Shown piece after piece: positions 32,702-41,026 of a stretch of 64,000 bases of DNA (the stretch's first letter is position 1; each line of letters begins with the position of its first letter). The notes beneath the pieces were generated by a model that worked only from the letters and a program-made list of their open reading frames with translations, made no database searches and was not told where the DNA came from. Both the position numbers and the translations under genes were made by a program. Source of the DNA: Leucobacter tenebrionis (GTDB lineage Bacteria > Actinomycetota > Actinomycetes > Actinomycetales > Microbacteriaceae); contig NZ_CP082322.1 of NCBI RefSeq assembly GCF_019884725.1, positions 1,178,001-1,242,000 of the forward strand, in the 5' to 3' direction.

Positions 32702-34200
32702 CTGACTCCTCCAATTGCGTCGTCACCAGCGCGGTCCGTTCCAGTCCACTCCGCGAGCGTCCGATAGCGCTCGCGAACCGCCGTGTAGTCCGAATCTCGG
32801 GGTTCGGTCGCCACGAGGGCGGCCGGCCGCAGCTCCTCCGCGAGCTCCGCCACCGGCCGGCCGCGCAGCACCGCGGCAGCCTGGATCGCGGCTCCGCGTG
32901 CCGTCGACTCCTCCACGTCGCGCACCACCACCGGTCGCCCGAGAAGGTCGGCGAGGATCTGGCGGTAGGCGATCCCTCTCGCACCGCCGCCCATGACCAT
33001 GACCTCGCCATCGGCGTCGGCGCCCACGGTCTGCAGGTGCTCGTGCGCGTTCAGCATGCCGAACAGCACACCCTCGAAGGCCGCCCGCGCGATCTCCTCG
33101 CGGCTCGTCGCGGTGGTCAGGCCGGCGATCGTCCCTGTCGCCAACGGCCTGTTGGGCGTTCGTTCCCCGTCGAGGTACGCAGCGAACACCGGCCTGCCCG
33201 CCGGCGGCGCCCCCTCGGCGTCGACGCTGAGCGCCATCGCGCCGAGCTCCTCGATACCGACGCCGAGCGTGCGCGCGGCCCAGTCGGTGACCTTGGTCGA
33301 GTTGAGCGTGCAGGCCAGCGGCAGGTACCCGCCCACCGCGTTCGCGACGCCGGTCACGATCCCGCTGCCGTCGAACACCGGCTGCTCGTTCATGGTCATC
33401 ACGACACCCGAGGTGCCGATGCTGTACGCCACGTCGCCGTCCCGCAGCCCCAGGCCCACGGCCCCGAGATGCTGGTCGCCGCCGCCGGCGCCGACGATCG
33501 CGTCTCTGCGCAGACCGAGTTCGTCCGCCGCGGCCGCGCAGACGGTTCCGGCCGGCTCGTCCGGCCCGAGCACCGTCGAGAGCATCGGCGCCCAATCGCG
33601 CGGCGCCACGAAGCGGTCGAGCAGATCGAGGCGCCAGCGCCCCTCGTGCGCGGCGTAGTACCCGGTGCCGGAGGCTTCCGAGCGATCCGTGACCGCGCGA
33701 CCGGTGAGGCGGAAGGTGAGGTAGTCGTGAGGCTGCATGATCCGCGCTGTGCGAGCCAGCACCTCGGGCTCGTGCTCAGCCATCCACGCCAGCTTCGAGA
33801 TCGTGAAGGCGGCGATGGGCACCGATCCGACCGCCTCCGCCCAGGCGTCTCCGCCCAGCTCGGCGACCATGCGCTCGGATTGCGGGGCCGAGGTCGTATC
33901 GTTCCAGAGCTTCGCGGCGCGCAGCGGCCTGCCATCGGCGTCGAGCATGACGAGGCCGTGGCACTGGCCCGCGACGCTGATCGCGTCGATATCGGAGATC
34001 GCGACGCCGGCATCGGTCGCAGCCGCGCCGAGCGCCGAGGTGAACGCCTCCCACCACGCCTCGGGCCGCTGCTCGCTCACCGGAGGGTAGGTCAGCGGAT
34101 GCAGCGCGCGGCCGCCGCCCAGCAGCACCCCGCTGTCGGCGTCGCGCAGTTCGACGGTGCTCGATTGGGTCGACGCGTCGACTCCGGCGACGATGGCCAT
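32698..34200 (-). CDS. FGGY-family sugar kinase (xylulokinase-like)
   Basis: A 500-residue kinase. ATG 34200 (AIVAGVDASTQSS) has AGGAGA 8 nt upstream; the longer upstream frame has no support. The N-terminal FGGY domain shows VDASTQS for phosphate binding, VAGQCHG and DAISVAGQ. The C-terminal domain has GGGDQHLGAVGLG, SIGTSGVV and MGGGARG. Sequence is nearest xylulokinases, which phosphorylate ketopentoses at C5, but related enzymes act on other ketoses. It follows the SIS gene in the operon at a distance of 37 nt. Confidence 0.87.
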   Translation of the reverse strand: MAIVAGVDASTQSSTVELRDADSGVLLGGGRALHPLTYPPVSEQRPEAWWEAFTSALGAAATDAGVAISDIDAISVAGQCHGLVMLDADGRPLRAAKLWNDTTSAPQSERMVAELGGDAWAEAVGSVPIAAFTISKLAWMAEHEPEVLARTARIMQPHDYLTFRLTGRAVTDRSEASGTGYYAAHEGRWRLDLLDRFVAPRDWAPMLSTVLGPDEPAGTVCAAAADELGLRRDAIVGAGGGDQHLGAVGLGLRDGDVAYSIGTSGVVMTMNEQPVFDGSGIVTGVANAVGGYLPLACTLNSTKVTDWAARTLGVGIEELGAMALSVDAEGAPPAGRPVFAAYLDGERTPNRPLATGTIAGLTTATSREEIARAAFEGVLFGMLNAHEHLQTVGADADGEVMVMGGGARGIAYRQILADLLGRPVVVRDVEESTARGAAIQAAAVLRGRPVAELAEELRPAALVATEPRDSDYTAVRERYRTLAEWTGTDRAGDDAIGGVR

Positions 34201-34237
34201 GCGTGTTCTCCTGGATCCGATCCGACTGGGCTCGAGA

Positions 34238-34861
34238 CTACCGAATCGGGTCCAGAGCGCTCGGTCGCGTGTGCGATTTCCCGACCGCGCCGCCCGGGTG
34301 CGTCTCGAGCATCTGCTCCCAGGTGTACCCGCGCTGCCGCATGAGCAGGATCGCGAGCGCGTCGCCCCAGACAGCCGTGACGAGCGTCGAGCCCATCGCG
34401 ATGACATTGCCGGGATCAGCCCCCTCCCGGTTGTGCAGCACGACGACCGTGTCGGCGAGGCCGGCCATGGTCGACTCGGGGTTGGAGGTGATGGCGATGA
34501 TCTTCACGTCGCGGCGCTTGGCGAGCTCGATGAGGTCGTTGATCTCCGTGGTCTCGCCGCCCTTCGACAGCGTCATCATGATGTCGCCGGGGGCGAGCAC
34601 CCCCATGGTGCCGTGGAGCGCGTCCATGGGCGCCAGGTAAGCCGCCGGAGTGCCGCAAACGCTGAGCAGGTGCGCCATGCGTCGCGCGATCGCGCCCGAG
34701 GTGCCCGAGCCGACGACGAAGACCTTCCCGGTGCAGGCCATCAGCTGCTCGAACACCGAGAGGAAGCTCTCATCGAGCTGCTCGGCGGCGGCTGCGACGG
34801 CCGCGGCCTCATCGGTGATCGTCTTGCGGGCGGCTTCGAGGAGTCGGGCGTCGAGGGACAT
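34238..34861 (-). CDS. SIS-domain sugar-phosphate isomerase, KpsF-like without CBS domains
   Basis: A 207-residue protein consisting of one SIS domain. It carries GKVFVVGSGTSG, MTLSKGGETTE, and C-terminal HPGGAVGK, which are hallmarks of arabinose-5-phosphate isomerases (KdsD/KpsF/GutQ). The two CBS domains that normally follow are absent. 6-Phospho-3-hexuloisomerases have a similar size. Within the operon it lies between the transporter ATPase and the kinase, so it should act on the phosphorylated ketose. ATG 34861 has TGGAAG upstream. Confidence 0.82.
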   Translation of the reverse strand: MSLDARLLEAARKTITDEAAAVAAAAEQLDESFLSVFEQLMACTGKVFVVGSGTSGAIARRMAHLLSVCGTPAAYLAPMDALHGTMGVLAPGDIMMTLSKGGETTEINDLIELAKRRDVKIIAITSNPESTMAGLADTVVVLHNREGADPGNVIAMGSTLVTAVWGDALAILLMRQRGYTWEQMLETHPGGAVGKSHTRPSALDPIR

Positions 34862-34948
34862 GTCGTGGCTTCCAGTTCTTGAGTGGTTCGAGTGGGATTG
34901 CGGGCCCGCGGCGGCGCGCGCGGAGGGTACGGGCGGGGCCGACCCGGC

Positions 34949-36478
34949 CTACGCGGCCGCCCAGGCGATGCGCCGCAGCGCGTGAGGGGTGCGGTCGTCG
35001 TCGGCGACGTACTCGCCGTCGGCGTGGCCGCCGCTCATGACCATGACGTCATCCGCGACATCCGCGACCTCCTCCTCCTCGCTCGAGACGAGGATGACGG
35101 TGAGGCCCTCGTCGTGCGCGAGGGACCTGATCAGCCGGTGAATCTCGGCCTTGACGCCCAGATCGACGCCCTTCGTCGGCTCGTCGAGCAGCAGGATCTT
35201 GGGCTTCTGAGCGAGCGCCCGAGCGAGGATGACCTTCTGCTGGTTGCCTCCGGAGAGCCGTTCCACCGGAGCCTGGCGGTTCCCGCGCACGCGCATCACG
35301 TTCATCAGCTCGTCGGCGCGGCGGTGCATGGCCCGTCGGCGCAGGAAGCCGGCCGTCGAGACCGTGGAGAGGACCGGGAGCATGAGGTTCAGGGTCGAGT
35401 CGAGCTGCGGAACGATCCCGTCCTGCTTGCGCTCCTCGGTGACGTAGGCGATCCCGAGCTTCGACGCCTCCGAAGGCGACCTGGGGTGCCGCTTCGCGCC
35501 GTCGACGATCAGCTCGCCGCCTTCGATCCGATCGATGCCCGCGATCGCGCGGAGGGTCTCGGTGCGACCGGCGCCGACCAGCCCGTAGATGCCGAGGATC
35601 CGGCCCTCGTACGCGCGCAGATTCACGTCGCGCAGGGTGCGGGTCGTGAGCCCTCTGGCCTCGACGGTGACCTTGGCGTCGCTCGGTGCGGGAGCGTGCG
35701 GCTTGTGCCCGAGCGTCGACACATCGATATCCTCGCCCGCGATCGCCGCCACCACCTCGTCGCGGCCGACCTCGCCGACCTTCGCGTCGATCCGCACCTC
35801 GCCGTCGACGAGGGCGACTACTCGGGAGCAGACCTCGTACAGCTCTTCGAGCTTGTGGTTCACCAGCACGATGCCGAAGCCGCGCGCGGCGAGCGATTGG
35901 ACCGTGTCGAGGAAGCGTGCAACCTGATTGCCCTCGAGCGACGTGGTGGGCTCGTCGAGCAGCAGGTAGCGCGCGTTGCGATGGGTGCGGATGGCGACCT
36001 CGAGCAGCTGTCGGATCGCGACGGGGATCTCGCTCACCGGGGTGTCGGGATCGATCCCGAGCTCGAACTCCTCGATGAGTTCCCTGCTGGCCTGCCGCAT
36101 GGACTCCTTCGAGAGCAGGCCGCCTCGCTTCTTCTCGCGCCCGAGGAAGACGTTCTCCATCACCGTGAGGTTGGGGAGGAGCGAGAGCTCCTGGTAGACG
36201 GTCGCGATCCCCGCCTCGATCGAGGCCGTCGGGTCGCCGAGCCGTACCGCCTCGCCGTCGACGGTCACGCTCCCCGAGTCGGCCTTGGCCGCCCCGGAGA
36301 TGCACTTCATCAGCGTCGACTTGCCCGCTCCGTTGTGTCCGACGAGGCCGACGACCTCGCCGGGGGCGACAGTGACCGAGATGCCGTGCAGCACGGTCGT
36401 GCCGCCGTAGCTCTTCACGATTCCATCGACCTGCAGCCCGGCGCCACGGCCGGACATCTCGGTCCCTGTCGCGTTCAT
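34949..36478 (-). CDS. Sugar ABC transporter ATPase (two ABC domains)
   Basis: A 509-residue protein of the RbsA/MglA type. ABC domain 1 (residues 15-245) has GHNGAGKST and LLLDEPT but a degenerate signature (SEIPVAIRQ), as usual. Domain 2 (255-500) has GLVGAGRTE in place of Walker A, RLSGGNQQK as signature and LLLDEPTKG. It powers sugar import with the permease and lipoprotein encoded upstream in the same operon. The gap from the lipoprotein gene is 2 nt. Confidence 0.94.
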   Translation of the reverse strand: MNATGTEMSGRGAGLQVDGIVKSYGGTTVLHGISVTVAPGEVVGLVGHNGAGKSTLMKCISGAAKADSGSVTVDGEAVRLGDPTASIEAGIATVYQELSLLPNLTVMENVFLGREKKRGGLLSKESMRQASRELIEEFELGIDPDTPVSEIPVAIRQLLEVAIRTHRNARYLLLDEPTTSLEGNQVARFLDTVQSLAARGFGIVLVNHKLEELYEVCSRVVALVDGEVRIDAKVGEVGRDEVVAAIAGEDIDVSTLGHKPHAPAPSDAKVTVEARGLTTRTLRDVNLRAYEGRILGIYGLVGAGRTETLRAIAGIDRIEGGELIVDGAKRHPRSPSEASKLGIAYVTEERKQDGIVPQLDSTLNLMLPVLSTVSTAGFLRRRAMHRRADELMNVMRVRGNRQAPVERLSGGNQQKVILARALAQKPKILLLDEPTKGVDLGVKAEIHRLIRSLAHDEGLTVILVSSEEEEVADVADDVMVMSGGHADGEYVADDDRTPHALRRIAWAAA

Positions 36479-36480
36479 GG

Positions 36481-37476
36481 TCAGCCGACCTCTCCCGGTG
36501 CCGGGGTCTCGCCCGGGCCGAACATCTTCAGCGGGAGCAGGATCTCCGCCTCGGGCTCTTCGCCGTCGATCCAGCCGTTGATCTGCTCGATCACCTGACG
36601 GCCGTAGACCTCGGGCTCCTGAGCGACGCAGCCGGCGTAGGGGCCGTCGAGCTTGACCTCGGAGGCGCAGAAGCCGTACACCTTCACGTCGCTGCTGGCG
36701 CCGAGCGCCTGCAGCGCACCGTAGGTGGCGGGGCCGGTGCTCGCGAAGATCACGTTGATGTCCGGGTTGCCCGAGAGCATCTCGGTGGTGGCCTTGAGGC
36801 TGTCATCGGGCTTCACGTTGCCGTCGACGGTGGCGACCACCTCGGCGTTGGGGTTGGCCGCGATAGCCTCGCTGAAGCCCTTGTCACGGGTGACCGTGGG
36901 AGTCTCGTCGGGCTCGGTCACGAAACCGATCTTGAGCTCCGCGTCGGCGCCGAAATCGGCGATGACCTGCTCGCCGGCCTGCTTGCCGCCGGCGAAGTTG
37001 TCGGCGCCGAGGTACTGCACGATCGAGGCGCCCTGGGACTTCAGGGCTTCGGGGTCGACGCCCACGTTGACCGTGAACACCGGTACGCCCGCCTTGTTCG
37101 CAGCGGAGACGATCGCGGCGCCCGGCTCGGACTTGACCGCGTTCAGCGCGAGCGCGCAGGGCTTCTGCTGCAGCATGGCCTGCACCTGCGACAGCTGCTC
37201 GGCATCGTCGTCGTTCGCGATCTGCACCTGCACGTCGAAGCCCGCCTCCTCACCCGCGGCTTCGAAGCCGGCCTTCATGGCCACGTAATACGGATTGGTG
37301 AGGTTGGGCAGTGCGACCGCGATGAACGGGTTCTCCGAGTCGCAGGACTCGGGTCGCACATCGGCGGCCGGAGTGGCGTCGCCGCCGGCGTTGGTGCCGG
37401 TATCGACGGCGCCGCAACCGGTGAGAAGCAGCAGCAGCGCTGCACCCGCACCGGCGAGCAGTGTCTTGTGTCGCAT
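36481..37476 (-). CDS. Sugar-binding lipoprotein (ribose-type periplasmic binding)
   Basis: A 331-residue protein from ATG 37476. It has a short signal with lipobox L-T-G-C (Cys21), then a Peripla_BP_4-type fold: VALPNLTNPYYVAMKAGFE, NAVKSEPGAAIVSAANKAGVPVF and a C-terminal lobe with VKVYGFCASE. The two-lobed class binds sugars (ribose, allose, galactose and others). Family and neighbours agree; specificity is unknown. It lies between permease and ATPase genes. Confidence 0.93.
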   Translation of the reverse strand: MRHKTLLAGAGAALLLLLTGCGAVDTGTNAGGDATPAADVRPESCDSENPFIAVALPNLTNPYYVAMKAGFEAAGEEAGFDVQVQIANDDDAEQLSQVQAMLQQKPCALALNAVKSEPGAAIVSAANKAGVPVFTVNVGVDPEALKSQGASIVQYLGADNFAGGKQAGEQVIADFGADAELKIGFVTEPDETPTVTRDKGFSEAIAANPNAEVVATVDGNVKPDDSLKATTEMLSGNPDINVIFASTGPATYGALQALGASSDVKVYGFCASEVKLDGPYAGCVAQEPEVYGRQVIEQINGWIDGEEPEAEILLPLKMFGPGETPAPGEVG

Positions 37477-37514
37477 GATTTCTCCTAGATCTGGATGAGT
37501 ACTTCGGGTATGGG

Positions 37515-38522
37515 TCAGGAGGAGGTGGTCGTGGTCGTCACGGGCTGCTGCCCGGTGTTGCCTCGCAGCATCCGGCTGAACAGCGTGCCGATCGAGATGC
37601 TGCGGCGATGGGTGTCGATGATGACGCCGATGAGGATGATGACGCCGATCACGAGGGGCTGCCAGTAGCTCTCGACGCCGATCACGTTCATTCCGTTGGA
37701 GACGGTCGCGATGAGCACGGCTCCGAGCAGTGCGCCGACCACCGTGCCGACGCCGCCGAACAGGCTGACGCCGCCCACGACCGCCGCGGCGATGGAGTAG
37801 AAGAGCTCGTTGCCCGAGCCCGCGCTGGGGTAGCCCACCATGAGACGGCTCGTCACGATGATGCCGCCCATCGCAGCGCACAGGCCGCTGATCGCGTAGG
37901 CGAACATGATGATGCCGCCGCTGCGCACGCCGGCCAGCCGGCTCGTCTCGGCGTTGCCGCCGACGGCGTAGAGGTGCACGCCGGTCGAGGTGTACCGCAG
38001 CAGCACGCTGAAGATGATCGCGGCGAGGGCGACCAGGAGGATCGGCATCGGAATGCCGAAGATCGAGCCGCGGCCGACGATCGCGAACATCGGGTCGGCA
38101 ACGTTCACCGAGCTCGCGCCGGTGAGGATCAGCGGGATACTCAGCGCGATGCCGTTCGTCGAGAACGTCACGATGAAGGGAGGGAGTTTGAGGTAGTAGA
38201 CCGCTGCTCCGTTGAAGACGCCCACTGCGAGGCCCAGCAGGATCGCCGACAGAGCGGCAGCCCACCACGGCAGCCCCGATTTCATCAGCAGCGCCGCCGT
38301 GATGCCGGTGAGCGCGATGTTGGAGCCCGTCGAGAGGTCGATCCCGCCGGTGAGCAGCACGAAGGTCTGGCCCAGCGCGAGGAAGGCGACGACAGCGCCG
38401 TTCAGCAGCAGCACCTCGAGGTTGGACATCGTGCGGAACGTCGGCGAGATGATCGCCAGCACCGCGGCGACCAGCAGGACGACGACTGCGATGCCGACCT
38501 CGTTCGGAATTCTCCGCTTCAT
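37515..38522 (-). CDS. Sugar ABC transporter permease (RbsC-like)
   Basis: A 335-residue integral membrane protein from ATG 38522 (AAGGAGG 7 nt upstream; a GTG-linked longer start is unsupported). It has about 8-10 hydrophobic segments. The RbsC-type signature GGIDLSTGSNIALTG lies near residue 60, and GGVSLFGGVGTVVGALLGA near residue 245. The C-terminus is Thr-rich. It forms the channel of the sugar importer and is the first gene of the minus-strand operon, directly opposite the SorC regulator. Confidence 0.94.
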   Translation of the reverse strand: MKRRIPNEVGIAVVVLLVAAVLAIISPTFRTMSNLEVLLLNGAVVAFLALGQTFVLLTGGIDLSTGSNIALTGITAALLMKSGLPWWAAALSAILLGLAVGVFNGAAVYYLKLPPFIVTFSTNGIALSIPLILTGASSVNVADPMFAIVGRGSIFGIPMPILLVALAAIIFSVLLRYTSTGVHLYAVGGNAETSRLAGVRSGGIIMFAYAISGLCAAMGGIIVTSRLMVGYPSAGSGNELFYSIAAAVVGGVSLFGGVGTVVGALLGAVLIATVSNGMNVIGVESYWQPLVIGVIILIGVIIDTHRRSISIGTLFSRMLRGNTGQQPVTTTTTSS

Positions 38523-38544
38523 TCGAATGCCTCCTTGCACAAGC

Positions 38545-38556
38545 GCTCATTTGAGC
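38545..38556. promoter_or_regulatory. Palindromic operator candidate for the SorC regulator
   Basis: A 12-bp perfect palindrome (GCTCATTTGAGC) in the 114-bp divergent region. A second GCGCTCAT copy lies about 20 bp downstream. Divergent genes for SorC regulators and their target operons usually share such sites. Confidence 0.5.
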
Positions 38557-38559
38557 ACG

Positions 38560-38589
38560 TTGCGCGCTCATCTGTGATACATGGATAAT
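38560..38589 (+). promoter_or_regulatory. Promoter of the regulator gene
   Basis: TTGCGC (38560-38565), an 18-nt spacer and GATAAT (38584-38589), upstream of the SorC-type gene. It overlaps the second half-site of the presumed operator. Confidence 0.5.
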
Positions 38590-38636
38590 AGAGCGAACAC
38601 CCCCGCGCACGCAAGCTGCCGATCAGAGAGGATCCC

Positions 38637-39614
38637 ATGCCGAAGCGATCCCCCACCGAAGCCGTTTCGGCCGCCGACCGCGCCCTCGCCGCCCGGGTCG
38701 CGCGGCTCTTCTACCTCGACGACCGCAGCAAGGTGCAGATCTCCGAGAGCCTCGGCGTCTCCCGCTTCAAGGTCGCGCGCCTGCTCGACCTTGCGCTCAA
38801 CGAGGGGATCGTGACCATCAGCATCGACGACGGCGGAATGCTCGACGAGGCCCTCTCCGAGCGGGCGGGCGAAGTGCTCGGCCTCGAGCGGGTCACCGCC
38901 GTCTCCGCGTTCGGCACCCTCGACGAGGTGCGCGGCACCGTGGGCCGCGAGGCCGCGAGGCTGCTGAGCACCACCCTGCGCGACGGCGAGACACTCGGCA
39001 TGGGCTGGGGCCGGGCGCTCGGATCCACCGCCGAGGCCATCGAGTCGCTCCCCCAGGTCTCGGTGGTGCAGATGACGGGCGCCACCGAGATGACGCGCCA
39101 TCTCTCCCCCGTCGAGGTCGTGCGCCGGATCGGCAACCACTCCGGAGGCGACATGCTCCCTCTCTTCGCCCCGCTCGTCGCCGACGACGAGGAGACCGCG
39201 GAGGTCTTCAGGCGCCAGTCGGACATCGCGCGCGTACTCGACCACCACCGTGATGTCACCACCGCCGTGATGGCGGTGGGGTCCTGGAACCCGCCGTCTT
39301 CGCAGCTCTACAACTCGCTCTCGCCCGAGGCCAGGCAGGAGCTCCTGGCGCAGGGTGCGGTCGCCGAGATCGGCGTCACCCTGCTCGACCGCGACGGCGG
39401 CGAGGTCGCGTCCGACTTCGCCAAGCGCTGCATCGCCGTGACCACCGAGCGGCTGCGCGCCATCCCCCGGGTCATCGCCGTAGCTGCCGGAACGGAGAAG
39501 GCCACCGCCGTCGTCGCACTGGCCCGGTCCAGGCTGATCTCCGAACTCGTCGTCGACGCCGAGCTGGCCGAGGCCGCGATCGCCGTGGCCGAGCAGACCG
39601 GGTCGAACGCATGA
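38637..39614 (+). CDS. SorC/DeoR-type transcriptional regulator
   Basis: A 325-residue regulator with an N-terminal helix-turn-helix (KVQISESLGVSRFKVARLLDLA) and a C-terminal sugar-binding domain of the SorC family (GMGWGRALGSTAEAI, NHSGGDMLPLFAPL, VAAGTEKATAVVALARS). Such proteins sense a phosphorylated sugar and switch the adjacent catabolic operon. The divergent arrangement with the transporter operon and the shared 114-bp region fit this. ATG 38637 has AGAGGATCCC upstream. Confidence 0.9.
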   Translation: MPKRSPTEAVSAADRALAARVARLFYLDDRSKVQISESLGVSRFKVARLLDLALNEGIVTISIDDGGMLDEALSERAGEVLGLERVTAVSAFGTLDEVRGTVGREAARLLSTTLRDGETLGMGWGRALGSTAEAIESLPQVSVVQMTGATEMTRHLSPVEVVRRIGNHSGGDMLPLFAPLVADDEETAEVFRRQSDIARVLDHHRDVTTAVMAVGSWNPPSSQLYNSLSPEARQELLAQGAVAEIGVTLLDRDGGEVASDFAKRCIAVTTERLRAIPRVIAVAAGTEKATAVVALARSRLISELVVDAELAEAAIAVAEQTGSNA

Positions 39615-39624
39615 GGGCGGCCCT

Positions 39625-40266
39625 GTGATCCGCGTCGCCGCGTCGCTCTGGTCGGTCGCCCCGCCCGAGCTGGAGAGTGTCTCCCGCCGCCTCGTCGACG
39701 ACGGCCTGGCCCGCTTCCACTGGGACCACGCCGATGGCACCATCGGCCCCGCGGGAGGCTTCACCCCCGCGGAGGCACGCCGGCTCGGGGCGGGAGCGGC
39801 AGCGGAGGCGCACCTCATGCACCGCGATCCCCGGCCCGCGATCGCCGAGTGGGCGGAGTTCTGCGATGCAGTGGCCGTGCACGTGAGCGAACCGCACTGG
39901 CGCGAGTGCTTCGGCCTCATTCGAGGGCACGGCGCCCTCCCCGTCGCCGCCGTCTCGAGCTTCGACGAGCTTCGCGCGGCCGCTGACGCGGAGGATCCGC
40001 TCGCCTCGGGAGCGCTGGTCATGACCATCCGCCCGGGCCACGCCGGCTCCGCGTTCGATCCCGCGAGCTACGACCTCGTCGCCGAGGCTTCGCGCCTCGG
40101 GTTCGGTCGCGTGGGTGTCGACGGCAGCGTGACGGAGGAGCGCGCCGCGCGGCTCGTGGATCGCGGAGCGAACTGGATCGTGAGCGGCACGAGCCTGGTG
40201 GGAGCCGACGACCGAGCGGCGTGGATCGCGAACGTGCAGGGCCGTTCCGGGCAGCGCGCGGGTTAG
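39625..40266 (+). CDS. Ribulose-phosphate 3-epimerase homologue
   Basis: A 213-residue TIM-barrel protein starting GTG 39625, 10 nt after the regulator. The catalytic and metal residues are in place: H-W-D in FHWDHADG (His and Asp), HLMHRDP (His), IRPGHAGSAF, and VDGS (Asp). It belongs to the ribulose-phosphate/allulose-phosphate epimerase family. Since central pathways already need one epimerase, a copy in a sugar operon is likely specialised, as AlsE is for allulose-6-phosphate. That specificity is an inference. Confidence 0.82.
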   Translation: MIRVAASLWSVAPPELESVSRRLVDDGLARFHWDHADGTIGPAGGFTPAEARRLGAGAAAEAHLMHRDPRPAIAEWAEFCDAVAVHVSEPHWRECFGLIRGHGALPVAAVSSFDELRAAADAEDPLASGALVMTIRPGHAGSAFDPASYDLVAEASRLGFGRVGVDGSVTEERAARLVDRGANWIVSGTSLVGADDRAAWIANVQGRSGQRAG

Positions 40267-40284
40267 CGATCCCCGCCGACGCAT

Positions 40285-40322
40285 TTCCAGCTACTTCATA
40301 GCAATCTTCCAGAGACTGGAAG
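40285..40322. promoter_or_regulatory. TTCCAG repeats and hairpin before the response regulator
   Basis: TTCCAG occurs at 40285 and 40307, exactly 22 bp apart, and inverted (CTGGAA) at 40316. CTTCCAG-AGA-CTGGAAG (40306-40322) is a perfect hairpin one base from the ATG, with the GGAAG ribosome site in its stem. Confidence 0.55.
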
Positions 40323-40323
40323 C

Positions 40324-41025
40324 ATGACTACGCAGAACAAGGGACCCCGGATCCTCATCGTCGATGACGAGCCCAGCATCCGCGAGCTGCTCAGCACGAG
40401 CCTGCGATTCGCCGGCTTCGGAGTGCGCGCGGTCGGCAACGGCGCGCAGACCATCTCCGCCGTTCTCGAAGAAGAGCCCGACCTCATCGTGCTCGACGTC
40501 ATGCTGCCCGATATGAACGGCTTCAGCGTGACCAAGCGGCTGCGATCCGCCGGTTACACGGCCCCCATCATCTTCCTCACCGCGAAGGACGATACCGAGG
40601 ACAAGGTCGAGGGCCTCACCGTCGGCGGGGACGACTACGTCACGAAGCCGTTCAGCCTCGACGAGATCATCGCCCGCATCAAGGCCGTCCTGCGCCGCAC
40701 CATCCAGGAGGACGAGGACTCGGTGCTCGCCGTCGGCCCCATCACGATGGATCAGGACACCCACGAGGTCTCGGTCGCGGGCACCCCGGTCGAGCTCTCC
40801 CCCACCGAGTTCAAGCTGCTGCGCTACCTCATGCAGAACGCCAACCGCGTGCTGTCGAAGGCGCAGATCCTCGACCACGTCTGGGAGTACGACTTCAACG
40901 GAGACGCCGGCATCGTCGAGTCGTACATCTCGTACCTGCGCCGCAAGCTCGACCCCCTCACCGAGGAGTCGTTGATCCAGACCAAGCGCGGCTTCGGGTA
41001 CATGCTGAAGACCGAGACGAAGTAG
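40324..41025 (+). CDS. OmpR/PhoP-family response regulator
   Basis: A 233-residue regulator with a receiver domain (residues 9-125, phospho-acceptor D58 in LIVLDVML, Lys in VTKPF) and a winged helix (about 135-230) with SPTEFKLLRYLM and VWEYDFNGDAGIVESYISYLRRKLD. The closest pattern is PhoP/TrcR of mycobacteria. The sensor kinase follows after 1 nt, so they form one operon. Upstream TTCCAG repeats suggest autoregulation. Confidence 0.93.
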   Translation: MTTQNKGPRILIVDDEPSIRELLSTSLRFAGFGVRAVGNGAQTISAVLEEEPDLIVLDVMLPDMNGFSVTKRLRSAGYTAPIIFLTAKDDTEDKVEGLTVGGDDYVTKPFSLDEIIARIKAVLRRTIQEDEDSVLAVGPITMDQDTHEVSVAGTPVELSPTEFKLLRYLMQNANRVLSKAQILDHVWEYDFNGDAGIVESYISYLRRKLDPLTEESLIQTKRGFGYMLKTETK

Positions 41026-41026
41026 C

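Noticed and set aside
34201..34407. Longer start for the FGGY kinase
   Set aside because: The extra residues are Arg/Ser-rich and overlap the SIS gene; AGGAGA precedes ATG 34200, where kinase homology begins.
37477..38610. Long frame upstream of the sugar-binding lipoprotein
   Set aside because: It overlaps the permease gene in another frame and gives Arg/His-rich sequence; the lipoprotein signal starts at 37476.
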